Below are positions 44,926-53,843 of a stretch of DNA of 64,000 nt, one piece after another. Positions within the stretch are counted from its first letter, which is position 1; the number at the start of each line of letters is the position of its first letter. Location: contig NZ_AYMV01000030.1 of NCBI RefSeq assembly GCF_000633415.1, forward strand, positions 25,849 through 89,848, given 5' to 3'. The notes under the pieces are model-generated. The model worked only from the letters and a program-made list of their open reading frames with translations, did not search any database and had not been told where the DNA came from. The position numbers were made by a program, and so were the translations under genes. The stretch is from Leucobacter sp. PH1c. GTDB lineage: Bacteria > Actinomycetota > Actinomycetes > Actinomycetales > Microbacteriaceae.

Positions 44926-46293
44926 ATGTCGTCCTCATCGACCGTTTCCGACGCCGCCCAGGCGACGGACGGCGTCGGCCTCCGCCGCACGCTCAACCTG
45001 CCCACCCTGATCCTGTTCGGGATCAGCTACATGTCTCCCGTCGCGGTGTTCACGACGTACGGGCTCATCAACCAGCAGACCGAGGGGCACCTTCCGGCGA
45101 CCTACCTCGTCGCCACCGCGGCCATGCTCCTCACCGCCTACAGCTACGGGCGCATGGTCGCCTCGATCCCCACCGCGGGATCCGCCTACCGCTACGCCCG
45201 CCACGCGTTCGGCCCGAATATCGGGTTCATGACCGGCTGGACGCTCATGCTCGACTATCTCTTCCTCCCGATGGTGAGCTTCCTGCTCGCCGGCGTCTAC
45301 CTGAACTCGATCCTGCCCGGCGTGCCCGCCTGGATCTTCAGCCTCGCCCTCCTCTCGATCGTGCTCGTCCTCAACATCCTCGGAGTGAAGCTCGTCAGCC
45401 GCGTCTCCGCGGTCATCATGGGGCTCACCGCCATCGTGATCGGCGTCTTCGTGGTGCTCGGCTTCGCACGGGCCGAGGTCGAGCCCGGCCAGCTGTTCGC
45501 CTCGTTCACGCCCGGTTCGGAGCAGTTCCCGCTCATCGTCGCGGGCGCCGCGATCCTCGCGTTCAGCTTCCTCGGCTTCGACGGCATCTCGACGATGGCC
45601 GAAGAGACCAAGGATCCCCGAAAGACCGTGCCGCGCGCCACCCTCCTCGCCACGCTCATTGCGGGACTGCTCTTCGCGCTCGTCGCGTGGGCGGGGAACC
45701 TCGCGCACCCCGGCACCGACTACGCGAACCCGGATGCTGCGGGGGTAGAGATCATGGTGCAGCTCGGCGGGCAGGTGTTCGGCGTCATCTTCGTGATCGT
45801 CTACGTGCTCGGCTGCTTCGCCTCCGCGATGGTGTCGCAGGCGAGTGTGTCGCGCATCATGCTCGCGATGGGTCGCGACCGCGTACTGCCGCGCCAGCTC
45901 GGCATCGTGCACCCGCGCTGGCAGACGCCGGTCGTGGCGCTCGTGGTCGTCGCGGTGGTGGCGCTGCTCTCGACGGTGCTCACGATCGAGCAGGCCGTCG
46001 TCATGATCAACTTCGGCGCGCTCGCCGCTTTCTCCATGGTGAACCTGAGCGTCATGAAGCACTACCTCGTGGATCGAGCGGAGCGCTCGTTCTCGTCGCT
46101 CCTGCGGCACGGCCTGATCCCGCTGCTCGGATTCGGCGTGACCGCCTGGCTGTGGACGCAGCTCACGGGCCCTGCCTTCATCGTCGGCTTCATCTGGGTC
46201 GCGATCGGTCTCGGCTACCTGCTGTGGAATACGCGGGGATTCACCCGTCGCATGGCCGACACCGACTTCAGCGAGACGGGGGACCGCGCATGA
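44926..46293 (+). CDS. APC superfamily amino-acid-type permease
   Basis: 455 aa from ATG 44926 with AGAAAGGA 9 bases upstream. Amino acid/polyamine/organocation family: LNLPTLILFGISYMSPVAVF in helix 1, the helix 6 FSFLGFDGISTMAEETKDP and helix 8 region FASAMVSQASVSRIMLAMG are characteristic. About twelve helices. Its stop overlaps the start of the NodB/PuuE-like gene by ATGA, so uptake and hydrolysis of the same compound is likely. Confidence 0.9.
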   Translation: MSSSSTVSDAAQATDGVGLRRTLNLPTLILFGISYMSPVAVFTTYGLINQQTEGHLPATYLVATAAMLLTAYSYGRMVASIPTAGSAYRYARHAFGPNIGFMTGWTLMLDYLFLPMVSFLLAGVYLNSILPGVPAWIFSLALLSIVLVLNILGVKLVSRVSAVIMGLTAIVIGVFVVLGFARAEVEPGQLFASFTPGSEQFPLIVAGAAILAFSFLGFDGISTMAEETKDPRKTVPRATLLATLIAGLLFALVAWAGNLAHPGTDYANPDAAGVEIMVQLGGQVFGVIFVIVYVLGCFASAMVSQASVSRIMLAMGRDRVLPRQLGIVHPRWQTPVVALVVVAVVALLSTVLTIEQAVVMINFGALAAFSMVNLSVMKHYLVDRAERSFSSLLRHGLIPLLGFGVTAWLWTQLTGPAFIVGFIWVAIGLGYLLWNTRGFTRRMADTDFSETGDRA

Positions 46294-47141
46294 TCGCCTA
46301 CCCGGACGGTGCGCGCTTCGGGGCAACGATCTCCTTCGACTTCGACGCCGAGGAGGTGTGGATCGGCGAGGACCCCGCCAACGCGGAGCGGCCCGGCGTG
46401 CTCTCCCAGGGCGCGTACGGCGCCCGCGTCGGTACGCCGCTGATCCTCGACCTCCTCGCGCGCCTCGACGTCACCGCGGCGTTTTACGTGAGCGGCCGCG
46501 ACGCCCTGCGCCACCCGGAAGCGATCCGCAGCATCATCGCGGCCGGCCATGAGGTGGCCCATCACGGGCACAGCCATGTCTCGCCGACGCGCATGGATCG
46601 CGACACCGAAGCGCGCGAGCTCGCGGCCGGCCTCGAGGTGCTGCGCGACCTCGGTGCGACGGTCACGGGATACCGGTCGCCGAGCTGGGAGTTCTCGGCG
46701 CACACGCTCGACCTCATCACCGAGGCTGGCTTCGCCTACTCCTCGAATCTGCTCAACGACATTCGTCCCTATCGGCACGACACCCATCCCATGGTCGAAC
46801 TGCCCATCTCGTGGATCTTGGATGACGCCCCGCACTTCTGGTTCGCGAATGACACGTGGGAGAAGACGATCCGCTCCCCGCGCGAGGTGTGGGAGGTGTG
46901 GGAGCCCGAGATCGAAGGGATCGCGGACCTCGGCGGGCATGTCATGCTCACCTTCCACCCGATGATCTCGGGGCGGCCCTCGCGCCTGCCGCTGATCGAA
47001 CGGGCGATCATGAAGCTCCGTGAGCTCGGTGCATGGATCGGCACGGGCGCAGAGACTGCGGCGCTGCCCGGGATCCCGGTGCTCACGGGAGCCCTGCCCG
47101 CGGCCGAGCCGCCTGCCGCGTTGCCTGCCGCGTCGGCTTGA
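46290..47141 (+). CDS. NodB/PuuE-like polysaccharide-deacetylase-family hydrolase
   Basis: 283 aa, cytoplasmic (no signal peptide). NodB-homology fold: ISFDFDAEEVW for the metal-binding Asp motif, EVAHHGHSHVSP for the metal His pair, YRSPSWEFS for the arginine loop and HVMLTFHPM near the end. The pattern resembles the PuuE/HpPgdA branch, whose members act on imides or allantoin-like cyclic amides rather than polysaccharides. Co-translated with an APC permease, it probably opens or deacylates an imported nitrogenous compound; substrate uncertain. The C-terminus is Pro/Ala-rich. Confidence 0.83.
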   Translation: MIAYPDGARFGATISFDFDAEEVWIGEDPANAERPGVLSQGAYGARVGTPLILDLLARLDVTAAFYVSGRDALRHPEAIRSIIAAGHEVAHHGHSHVSPTRMDRDTEARELAAGLEVLRDLGATVTGYRSPSWEFSAHTLDLITEAGFAYSSNLLNDIRPYRHDTHPMVELPISWILDDAPHFWFANDTWEKTIRSPREVWEVWEPEIEGIADLGGHVMLTFHPMISGRPSRLPLIERAIMKLRELGAWIGTGAETAALPGIPVLTGALPAAEPPAALPAASA

Positions 47142-47172
47142 CGGGGCGGGTGGCGGGCGACAGGATCGGATC

Positions 47173-47643
47173 GTGCCGAAATCTGACGCAGAGCTGACCA
47201 TCCGCCCGAGCCGTGGCGCTGCGGAGTACCCCGCGCTCGTGGAGATCTGGCGCAGCGCCGTGCGGGCCACGCATGAGTTCCTCGCCCCGGAGGACTTCGC
47301 GCGGATCGAGGGGCTCCTCGCCGAGGCCTACTTCCCGGCCGTCGAGCTACTCGTCGCCGAGCGGGCGGGCGAGCCTGTCGGCTTCGCGGGGATCGCCGAG
47401 GGCTCGCTCGAGATGCTCTTCGTCTCGAACGCCGCACGCGGGGGCGGGGTCGGCAGCGCCCTGCTCGCGGAGGCCGTGCGCGCGCACGCGGTCACACGGG
47501 TCGACGTGAATGAGCAGAACCCCGGGGCCCACGGCTTCTACCTGAGCCGAGGCTTCGTCGAGGTGGGGCGCAGCCCGATCGACGGCGACGGGCGGCCCTA
47601 CCCGATCCTGCACCTCGCGCTCGAAGCGCCCGCCGGCGCGTAG
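47173..47643 (+). CDS. GNAT family N-acetyltransferase
   Basis: 156 aa from GTG 47173 (CAGGA upstream). GNAT fold with acetyl-CoA loop ARGGGVGSALL and C-terminal VNEQNPGAHGFYLSRGFVEV. Resembles YjaB/PhnO-like small-molecule acetyltransferases. It follows the deacetylase gene by 31 bases and may belong to the same operon, but the target is unknown. Confidence 0.87.
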   Translation: MPKSDAELTIRPSRGAAEYPALVEIWRSAVRATHEFLAPEDFARIEGLLAEAYFPAVELLVAERAGEPVGFAGIAEGSLEMLFVSNAARGGGVGSALLAEAVRAHAVTRVDVNEQNPGAHGFYLSRGFVEVGRSPIDGDGRPYPILHLALEAPAGA

Positions 47644-47644
47644 C

Positions 47645-47757
47645 CGAGCTGGCGGCCGGGCGGGCAGCCAGGAAAGCAGCGCAGCCGGCAGCCGAGAGCA
47701 GCCGAGCTGGCAGCCGAGACAGCAGCGCAGCGGGCAGCCGAGACAGCAACCGAGCAG
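47645..47757 (+). repeat. Imperfect tandem GGCAGCCGAGA repeats
   Basis: GC-rich low-complexity stretch in which GGCAGCCGAGA and CAGCAGCGCAGC units recur at least three times between the GNAT gene and the next surface-protein gene. No secondary structure or gene is evident; probably replication slippage. Confidence 0.55.
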
Positions 47758-47859
47758 GCCCCCGCGCGTCGCGCCATTGCGCGCACGAAAAGGTGCAGAT
47801 CGCGTCACCTGGCGCGGGGAGTCGGCGTGGGCGCTGATCCGGCGACCTAATCTTTGGAC

Positions 47860-49701
47860 ATGATCCATGTTTCAGGAAAGTCCACGTCTGCAGGTGCCGG
47901 CGACGCCGCCGCGCCCACGTCCCGCGCCCGCTCCCGGTTCACCCGCCCGCTCGCGCTCGTCGCGACGGCGTCGATCGCGGCCGGCTGCGTCGGCTTCGCG
48001 GCCGTCAGCCCCGCGGTGGCCGCCCCGCTTCCCGCGCAGCTCGAGGCGCCCGCCGCGCCCGCGGCGCTCGATGCCCCGGAGAACGTGGTCACTTCGACCA
48101 CGACGCATCAGATCCTGACCTCGCCCGCGGTCTACGGCGACGCGCTGATCGCGAGCGCCACGGTGCGGCTCGACGGCCCGTCCGACCTCACGGGGAAGAC
48201 CGTGCAATTCCTCATCGACGATGTCGTCGTGGGCGAGACGATCCTCATCTACACCGGATCCGGTCGCTTCGTGCCCCTGCTGCCGTACCTGGGCCAGCCG
48301 GGTGCCGGCACGCACACCTTCTCCGTGCGTTTCCCAGGTGCCCCCGCCACCGAGTACTTCCCCGCGGTCGCCCCGTCGGAGAGCGAGGCGGTCTCGTTCA
48401 CGGTGGCGCAGGCCCCGACCACGACCACGATCACCTCCGCACCGAGCACGCTCACCGCCTTCTCCGCCGTCGATGTCTCGGCCACCGTGACCCCGTCGAA
48501 GCTCGGCCTCCCCGATATGAGCGGTGTTGCGACGCTGCTCGCCGACGGCTCGCCGATCCAGAGCGCCGATGTCACGGCAACCGCTCTGGGTGCGGGCACC
48601 GTGACGTTCTCCGGCGCGCAGGTGCCGTGGGGCACGACCGAGCTGACGGTCGCCTTCACGGGCGACGCCGCAGGGAACTGGGCGACCTCGGTCTCGGCCG
48701 CATCGCCGGTGACCATCGAGCCGCTCGGCACCTCGGCCCTGCTCAGCCTGTCGTCGCCGCGCATCCGCGCGATCGACGGTGTTGTCGCGAGCCTCGAGGT
48801 GCGCGCCGGGGGCCTCGGTTCGCAGGTCGACCCCCGCGGCGGGATCGAGATCTTCATCGACGGGCAGTCGGTGTACGCCGAGACCTCGGCGGATGATCGC
48901 GACGCAACCCCCGGCGACGGGATCGCGCGCTTCGACGTGACGCTCGGCGGGATCACCCCGGGCGCGCACGTCATCACGGCGGAGTACACGCCCGCTCCCG
49001 GCTTCGGCACCGCCGAGATCGCCCCGATCGAGCTGTTCGCCAGCGCGGTCGGCACGGTGCTCACGCCCGGGGCCGACGTGGTGCAGGGTACCCCGGCGCA
49101 CCCGGCTGCGGTCGACGTGACGGTGGGGCTCGACGACACCGAGACCGACGGCGAAGGCGAAAACCAGGGTGAGGACAGCGGCGAGGACGACAGCGCCGTG
49201 CTGACCCGCTCCGGGGGCGACGCGGCTGCCCTCTCGCTCATGATGCCCACCGAGAACGCCACCCCGAGCGGCACCGTGCAGGTCTTCGTCGGCGACGAGC
49301 CGCTCGGCGAGCCCTTCGCCGTGGTCGAGGGCGTGGGGCGCGGCACGCTTGCGGGGCTCCCCGTCGGCACCCACGAGGTGGAGCTCCGCTTCGTTCCGGA
49401 CGCCCCCGGTCTGCTGCGCAGCTCGGCGACGGTGACGGCGAAGATCACCGCCGACAAGACCCCTGATGGCGGTACTGACGGCGGTACCGACGGCGGCACG
49501 GACGGCGGCACCGACGGTGGCACCGACGGCGGCACCGATGGCGGCACGCGGCCCTCGGGCACGACGCCCGCGAAGCCGGCCCCCGCAGGGACCCTCGCGC
49601 AGACCGGTGGCGAGGCCCAGGCGGGCGTGCTCCTCGGCGGGGCGGCGCTGCTGCTCGGCGCCGGCGCCGCGCTGACGGTGGCGCGCCTGCGCCGCCGCTA
49701 A
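47860..49701 (+). CDS. LAxTG-anchored Ig-like-repeat surface protein
   Basis: 613 aa from ATG 47860; a TAATCT -10 hexamer ends 6 bases before it, so the transcript looks leaderless (TTG 47854 is an in-frame alternative). Basic N-terminus and signal helix PLALVATASIAAGCVGFAAV, cleaved near AVAAPL. Several bacterial Ig-like domains of the Ig_3_5 type follow (FLIDDVVVGETIL, VQVFVGDEPLGEPFAV). A DGGT repeat stalk encoded by 12-nt tandem repeats at 49467-49551 leads to LAQTG (579-583), a membrane helix and VARLRRR. Acidic EGENQGEDSGEDD insert near residue 440. Likely an adhesin or wall scaffold. Confidence 0.85.
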   Translation: MIHVSGKSTSAGAGDAAAPTSRARSRFTRPLALVATASIAAGCVGFAAVSPAVAAPLPAQLEAPAAPAALDAPENVVTSTTTHQILTSPAVYGDALIASATVRLDGPSDLTGKTVQFLIDDVVVGETILIYTGSGRFVPLLPYLGQPGAGTHTFSVRFPGAPATEYFPAVAPSESEAVSFTVAQAPTTTTITSAPSTLTAFSAVDVSATVTPSKLGLPDMSGVATLLADGSPIQSADVTATALGAGTVTFSGAQVPWGTTELTVAFTGDAAGNWATSVSAASPVTIEPLGTSALLSLSSPRIRAIDGVVASLEVRAGGLGSQVDPRGGIEIFIDGQSVYAETSADDRDATPGDGIARFDVTLGGITPGAHVITAEYTPAPGFGTAEIAPIELFASAVGTVLTPGADVVQGTPAHPAAVDVTVGLDDTETDGEGENQGEDSGEDDSAVLTRSGGDAAALSLMMPTENATPSGTVQVFVGDEPLGEPFAVVEGVGRGTLAGLPVGTHEVELRFVPDAPGLLRSSATVTAKITADKTPDGGTDGGTDGGTDGGTDGGTDGGTDGGTRPSGTTPAKPAPAGTLAQTGGEAQAGVLLGGAALLLGAGAALTVARLRRR

Positions 49702-49707
49702 GACCCC

Positions 49708-49734
49708 CTGGGGCGCCGGTCTCCGGCGCCCCAG
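49708..49734. terminator. Perfect 12-bp hairpin after surface-protein gene
   Basis: CTGGGGCGCCGG-TCT-CCGGCGCCCCAG begins six bases after the stop. No T-run follows directly; it may work together with the second hairpin downstream. Confidence 0.7.
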
Positions 49735-49771
49735 CCGCGGCCCGGGAATCCCCTCCCGGCGCGCGGGCTCC

Positions 49772-49805
49772 GGCCCCGGGTGCCCCCACCCGGGGCCTTT
49801 TCCTT
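49772..49805 (+). terminator. Rho-independent terminator with T-run
   Basis: An 11-bp stem GGCCCCGGGTG/CACCCGGGGCC with a CCCC loop is followed by TTTTCCTT. It ends the surface-protein transcript, and its symmetric stem abuts the stop of the convergent minus-strand gene. Confidence 0.85.
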
Positions 49806-49806
49806 G

Positions 49807-50280
49807 CTAGCTCAGCACCGCCACGCCGAGCGCGGCCAGCACGCCGAACACCGCGCCCCAGATGATGATCGAGATGATCTGCCAGACGATCACCTGGTTC
49901 TTTGAAGCGCCGAACGACACCATCGCGGCCGAGGTGATCTGGCTCGGGAGGATGAGCTGGCCGAGCAGGCTCACCCCAGGAACGCCGAACTGGTCGAAGC
50001 GCTCCTTCAGCTTCGCCCGGCGCGGGCTGAGCGGGCGATCGGCCTTCCCCTTCGTCGCCTGCGTGCGCACCCCGTGGGCGGTCAGCACGCACACGAGCAT
50101 CGAGATGATGTTGCCGAGCACCGCCACGGCGACCGCAACGATCGGGTTCAGCCCGATGATCACGCCGATCGCCGATCCGAAGTACGACTCCACGAAGGGG
50201 ATCGCCGAGACGAGCATCACCCCGAGCCACTGGAGCACCTCGGGGAGCGAAGCGGTGAAGTCCTGGAGCGTGGTGATCAT
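49807..50280 (-). CDS. COG2426-type small integral membrane protein
   Basis: 157 aa from ATG 50280. Matches the Sm_multidrug_ex/COG2426 family: VMLVSAIPFVESYFGSAIGV, a long cytoplasmic Arg/Lys-rich loop, FDQFGVPGVSLLGQLILPSQ and SKNQVIVWQIISIIIWG. Four hydrophobic segments. The family's name as a small multidrug exporter rests on weak evidence; its function is not established. The longer upstream frame is not real coding sequence, as it lacks an RBS and crosses the promoter of the histidine kinase. Confidence 0.82.
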   Translation of the reverse strand: MITTLQDFTASLPEVLQWLGVMLVSAIPFVESYFGSAIGVIIGLNPIVAVAVAVLGNIISMLVCVLTAHGVRTQATKGKADRPLSPRRAKLKERFDQFGVPGVSLLGQLILPSQITSAAMVSFGASKNQVIVWQIISIIIWGAVFGVLAALGVAVLS

Positions 50281-50432
50281 GGCTGCCTTTCTCGGGCGGT
50301 CTGGGGTGCTGCGGGATCGGGATCCCGGTCCGGCTGCGGTGCGGCCGGCGGTAATTCCATCGTTCCGGGATCCCGGACTCCGGCGTAGTGCCGACACGTC
50401 ACCCGATCGTGTGGCACCGCGCACGGCCCGGC

Positions 50433-50448
50433 CATGACAAGTGTCATG
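50433..50448. promoter_or_regulatory. Perfect palindrome CATGACAAGTGTCATG
   Basis: A 7-2-7 palindrome 52 bases before the kinase gene start, typical of NarL/DesR-type response-regulator sites (TGACA...TGTCA). It suggests autoregulation by the two-component pair. It also lies within reach of the divergent COG2426 gene. Confidence 0.65.
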
Positions 50449-50499
50449 CCCTGCCCGCCGCGCGGCTCGGCCAGGGCTGTGGCACCCTAGGCTGGATGC

Positions 50500-51834
50500 G
50501 TGCCTGATCAGACGACCTCTCCGAACCCCGCAGCTGGGGTGACCGCGACCTGGAACTACACGCTCGGATCGATCGTGTTCCTGTTCGTCGTGATCGATCT
50601 CTGCGTCGTGGGCGACGCCCTCGCCCGGCTCGGCGCCAGCGACTCGGGCCCGGAGCGCGGGATCCTCTTCGCGTTCGTTGTGACGAGCCTCGCCGCGTCG
50701 GCCACGCGGATCCGGTTCTGCTGGTTCATGCGCGACGCCGCCGAGGAGCACGCGCCGCCGCTCGGCTGGACGATCGCGCTCGCCGTGCCCGCCTTCGCCT
50801 CGTGGGGGATCGCCTTCGCGCTTCCCGAGATCACGATGTTCGCGGCCGTGCAGCTCTGGTTCTCGGGCACGGTGTACACCTGCTTCATGCGCCGCCCGGC
50901 CCGGTGGGCGGCGCTGATCGGGCTCCTCGCGCTGACGCTGGTGCCCATCCTGCTGCACGATCGTGCGGGCTCGCCCGCGTTCTCGCCCGCGGAGGGGGTG
51001 CAGCGCTGGCTCGTGATCAGCTACGGCGCCATGCTGCCGTTCATGCTGTACATGAGCCTGTGGATCTGGCAGATCGTGCGGAGGCTCGACGCCTCCCGCC
51101 GCCTCGCGGCGGAGCTCGCGGTGGCCCAGGAGCGCCTGCGCTTCGCCTCCGACCTGCACGACATTCAGGGGCATCACCTGCAGGTGATCGCGCTCAAGGC
51201 CGAGCTCGCGGAACGCACCCTCGACGCGGCGCCTGAGCAGGCGGCGCAGCAGGTGGGCGAGATCCGCGTCATCGCGAAGGAGGCGATGGAGGAGACCCGG
51301 GCGCTCGTCGCGGGCCTGCGCGAGGTGGGCCTCGGCGAGGAGCTCGAGAACGCGGGGGAGGTGCTCACCCTCGCGGGCGCGGAGTGCGCGCTCCGGGTAC
51401 GCGGGATCCCCGAGGGGCGTGAGGCGCAGCGCGCGCTCGCCTTCGTGGTGCGCGAGGCGACGACGAACATCCTGCGGCACAGCGACGCCCGCACGGCGGA
51501 GATCGAGCTCGCCCCCGCGCGCGGGGGCTTCGCGCTCACGGTGACGAACGACGGAGTCGCGGGCGCCGGTTCCGCCGGTGGCGCGGGTGGCGCGGGTGGC
51601 ACAGACGGTACAGACGGCACCGGCGGAACCAGCGGCACCGGGCTCGCCGGGCTGCGGGAGCGGCTCGCGGCGATCGGGGGCACGCTGGAGGCCGGGGTGG
51701 GTGCGGCGAGCCGCGCTGGAACCGGTGCGGAACGCGCAGCCGGGCAGCAGTTCGTCCTTACGGCCTGGGTGCCCGGCTCCGCGCAGGCGACCGCGGATCT
51801 GACGAGCGTAGCGCAGGGGCGAGGGGTGCAGTGA
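50500..51834 (+). CDS. DesK/NarX-type sensor histidine kinase
   Basis: 444 aa from GTG 50500; TAGGCT ends 6 bases before it, implying a leaderless mRNA. N-terminal ~200 residues hold about six hydrophobic helices and form the sensor. The HisKA_3 dimerisation helix has the phospho-His motif RFASDLHDIQGHHLQVIAL. The ATPase domain has REATTNILRHSDA (N-box) and GLAGLRERL (G2). Between VTNDG and GTGLAG lies an extra ~27-residue Gly/Thr/Asp-rich repeat (GAGG, TDGTDGTGGT), an unusual low-complexity insertion in the ATP lid. Overlaps the response regulator by one base. Confidence 0.9.
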   Translation: MPDQTTSPNPAAGVTATWNYTLGSIVFLFVVIDLCVVGDALARLGASDSGPERGILFAFVVTSLAASATRIRFCWFMRDAAEEHAPPLGWTIALAVPAFASWGIAFALPEITMFAAVQLWFSGTVYTCFMRRPARWAALIGLLALTLVPILLHDRAGSPAFSPAEGVQRWLVISYGAMLPFMLYMSLWIWQIVRRLDASRRLAAELAVAQERLRFASDLHDIQGHHLQVIALKAELAERTLDAAPEQAAQQVGEIRVIAKEAMEETRALVAGLREVGLGEELENAGEVLTLAGAECALRVRGIPEGREAQRALAFVVREATTNILRHSDARTAEIELAPARGGFALTVTNDGVAGAGSAGGAGGAGGTDGTDGTGGTSGTGLAGLRERLAAIGGTLEAGVGAASRAGTGAERAAGQQFVLTAWVPGSAQATADLTSVAQGRGVQ

Positions 51835-52490
51835 TGAGCGAAGGACAGGACCGGATGACTACCGCAGCGCACGAGGGGGCGGCGCCGATCCGACTCCTCA
51901 TCGCGGACGACGAGCAGCTGATCCGCGGAGCGCTCGAGGCCCTGCTCGGGCTCGAGACGGACATCGAAGTGGTCGGCGGCGCCGACGACGGTGAGGCTGC
52001 GGTGGAGCTCGCCCTGCGGCTGCGCCCGGACGTCTGTCTCCTGGACCTCGAGATGCCGCGCGCTGACGGGATCGAGGCCGCCGAGCGGATCCTCGCGGGC
52101 CTACCCGGGGCCCGCGCGATCATCGTGACGCGGCACGCGCGGCCCGGAGTGCTGCGCCGCGCCCTCGCCGCGCACGTCGCGGGTTTCGTGCCGAAGTCGA
52201 CTCCCGCCGGGGAGCTCGCCGACGTGATCCGCGACGTCGCGTCCGGGAAGCGCTACATCGACCCCGAGATCGCCGCGGCCGCGCTCACCGCCGAGCGATG
52301 CCCGCTGACGGACCGCGAGCTCGACGTGCTGCGGGCGACGCGCACCACGTCGAGCGTGCAGGAGATCGCTGAGGAGCTGTTCCTCTCGGCCGGCACCGTG
52401 CGCAACTACCTGTCCGCCGCGATCACGAAGCTCGGCGCCGTGAACCGGCACGACGCGGCCGAGCTGGCCTGGCAGCAGGGCTGGATCTGA
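51834..52490 (+). CDS. NarL/DesR-type response regulator
   Basis: 218 aa from ATG 51834 (GTG 51831 overlaps the kinase stop; ATG 51855 is a third option with GGACAGGA). Receiver domain with acidic pair ADDEQ, phospho-acceptor Asp in CLLDLEMP and Lys in FVPKS. C-terminal LuxR-type helix-turn-helix LTDRELDVLRAT, QEIAEELFLSAGTVRNYLS. Partner of the preceding kinase; probable binding site is the palindrome in the kinase promoter. Stimulus unknown, often membrane or antibiotic stress for this type. Confidence 0.92.
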   Translation: MSEGQDRMTTAAHEGAAPIRLLIADDEQLIRGALEALLGLETDIEVVGGADDGEAAVELALRLRPDVCLLDLEMPRADGIEAAERILAGLPGARAIIVTRHARPGVLRRALAAHVAGFVPKSTPAGELADVIRDVASGKRYIDPEIAAAALTAERCPLTDRELDVLRATRTTSSVQEIAEELFLSAGTVRNYLSAAITKLGAVNRHDAAELAWQQGWI

Positions 52491-52512
52491 GCCCCGCCTC
52501 GATGTCCCGCCG

Positions 52513-53724
52513 CTAGGCCCCGAGGCGCCGGGAACGCTGCAGCGCGGCCGCTCCCACCGCGAGTGCGAGCAGCGCGACCGCCGCCGCGAAGATCAGCCCG
52601 GCCGGGCGCAGGCCGATCGCGTTCGCGAGCACGCCGACACCGATCGCGGGCACCGCGAGCATGAGGTAGAGCCCGGCGAAGAACGAGGACGACACCTCTC
52701 CCCGGTGCGCGGGCGCGACCTGGCCGACGGTGGTGGCGAGCCCGGCGTTCATGCAGAGGCCGCCCGAGACGCCGAGGACCGCCGCCGCGATGAGGAGCGG
52801 AGCGAGTGCCGATCCCGCGAGGGCGACTGCGAGGATCCCCGCGGCGATCGCGAGCCCCGCGCAGCCGAGCGGGAGCGCGGTGCGGGGGCGGATTCGCGCC
52901 GCGATCAGCTGCCCGGCGGCCATGCCCGCGAATGCGAGGAAGACGACGAGCCCGGCGAGTGCGTGGTTCTCGATCCCGAGCTCGCGCGCGAGGAAGAGTG
53001 CCGAGACCGCGGTGAGGACGCCGGTCACCGCGAAGCCCGTTCCCGCGGCGAGCACCGCGCGCACGAAGTCGCCGCGGATGTCGGCGGGAACCCGGAGCCG
53101 CTGCGGGCGCAGCGAAGGCCGCGCGGTGATCACGTGTGCCGGGGTCCAGGCGAGGAGCAGCGTGCAGGCGAGCGCGCAGAGCGCGAGGTGCGCGGCGAAC
53201 GGGGTGACGAGGGGCTCTGCGGCGAGCTCGGCGATCAGCCCCGCGCCGAGCGTGCCGAGGGCGAGGCCGCCCGTGTTCGCGATGACCGCGAGGGAGCCAG
53301 CCGCGCCGCGGCGCTCCGGCGGGAATAGGTCCATCACGGCGGCCGTGCCCGCGCCGCTCATGAGCCCGGCGCCGAGCCCGGACACGATCCGGGCGGTGAT
53401 GAGGAGGGGGAGCGAGGACGGGAGGAGGAACAGGATCGCGCTCACCAAGGCGAGTGCCACCGCGGCGAGGAGCACGGGGCGGCGCCCGATCTGGTCGGAG
53501 AGGCGCCCGAAGAGCAGGAGCGCGGCGACGACACCCGCGGCGTACACCGCGAAGAGCACGGTGACCACGAGCGGGGTGAAGCGGAGCTGCTCCGCGTAGA
53601 GGGTGTAGAGCGGCGTGGGGATCGTGGTGCCCAGCATGGTGACGGTGAAGGCGAACGCGGTCGCGATCGTGGCCCGGGCCGCGCGGCCGCGCGCTGCGGG
53701 TGTCGGGATCGGAGTGGTGGTCAT
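52513..53724 (-). CDS. MFS exporter, 12-helix DHA1-like
   Basis: 403 aa from ATG 53724 (GGGGAGAT upstream); a longer frame reading through the repeats upstream is not coding. Motif A in [20 protein letters not shown], helix 4 [20 protein letters not shown] and helix 1 [18 protein letters not shown] are typical of DHA1/YcaD-like drug exporters. Divergent from the ribB gene across a region with three direct repeats, so one repressor probably controls both. Confidence 0.88.
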   Translation of the reverse strand: MTTTPIPTPAARGRAARATIATAFAFTVTMLGTTIPTPLYTLYAEQLRFTPLVVTVLFAVYAAGVVAALLLFGRLSDQIGRRPVLLAAVALALVSAILFLLPSSLPLLITARIVSGLGAGLMSGAGTAAVMDLFPPERRGAAGSLAVIANTGGLALGTLGAGLIAELAAEPLVTPFAAHLALCALACTLLLAWTPAHVITARPSLRPQRLRVPADIRGDFVRAVLAAGTGFAVTGVLTAVSALFLARELGIENHALAGLVVFLAFAGMAAGQLIAARIRPRTALPLGCAGLAIAAGILAVALAGSALAPLLIAAAVLGVSGGLCMNAGLATTVGQVAPAHRGEVSSSFFAGLYLMLAVPAIGVGVLANAIGLRPAGLIFAAAVALLALAVGAAALQRSRRLGA

Positions 53725-53744
53725 GGGATCTCCCCTATATCGGT

Positions 53745-53830
53745 GCATGGTGTCTCGAAATGAACGTAGCACATTGCGGGGCACCGTGTCTTGATAAGGT
53801 GGCCAGCGAGGCAAGGTGTCTCGATAGTGA
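53745..53830 (+). promoter_or_regulatory. Three direct repeats GCAnnGTGTCTYGAtA in divergent promoter
   Basis: Units start at 53745, 53781 and 53811 (GCATGGTGTCTCGAAA, GCACCGTGTCTTGATA, GCAAGGTGTCTCGATA), spaced 36 and 30 bases. On the other strand each contains TATCRAGACAC, close to half-sites of MarR-family repressors in actinobacteria. They lie between the MFS exporter and ribB-like genes. The regulator is not encoded next to them. Confidence 0.65.
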
Positions 53831-53843
53831 GGGAGTGTGTGAC

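Noticed and set aside
47645..47757. CRISPR-like repeats
   Set aside because: Units are short, irregular and have no spacers or cas genes.
26775..47786. Shared TGCGCGCAC word before two surface-protein genes
   Set aside because: Nine GC-rich bases are expected by chance at this composition, and distances to the starts differ.
53725..53843. FMN riboswitch before ribB
   Set aside because: The 119-base leader lacks the conserved RFN helices; it instead has three direct repeats.
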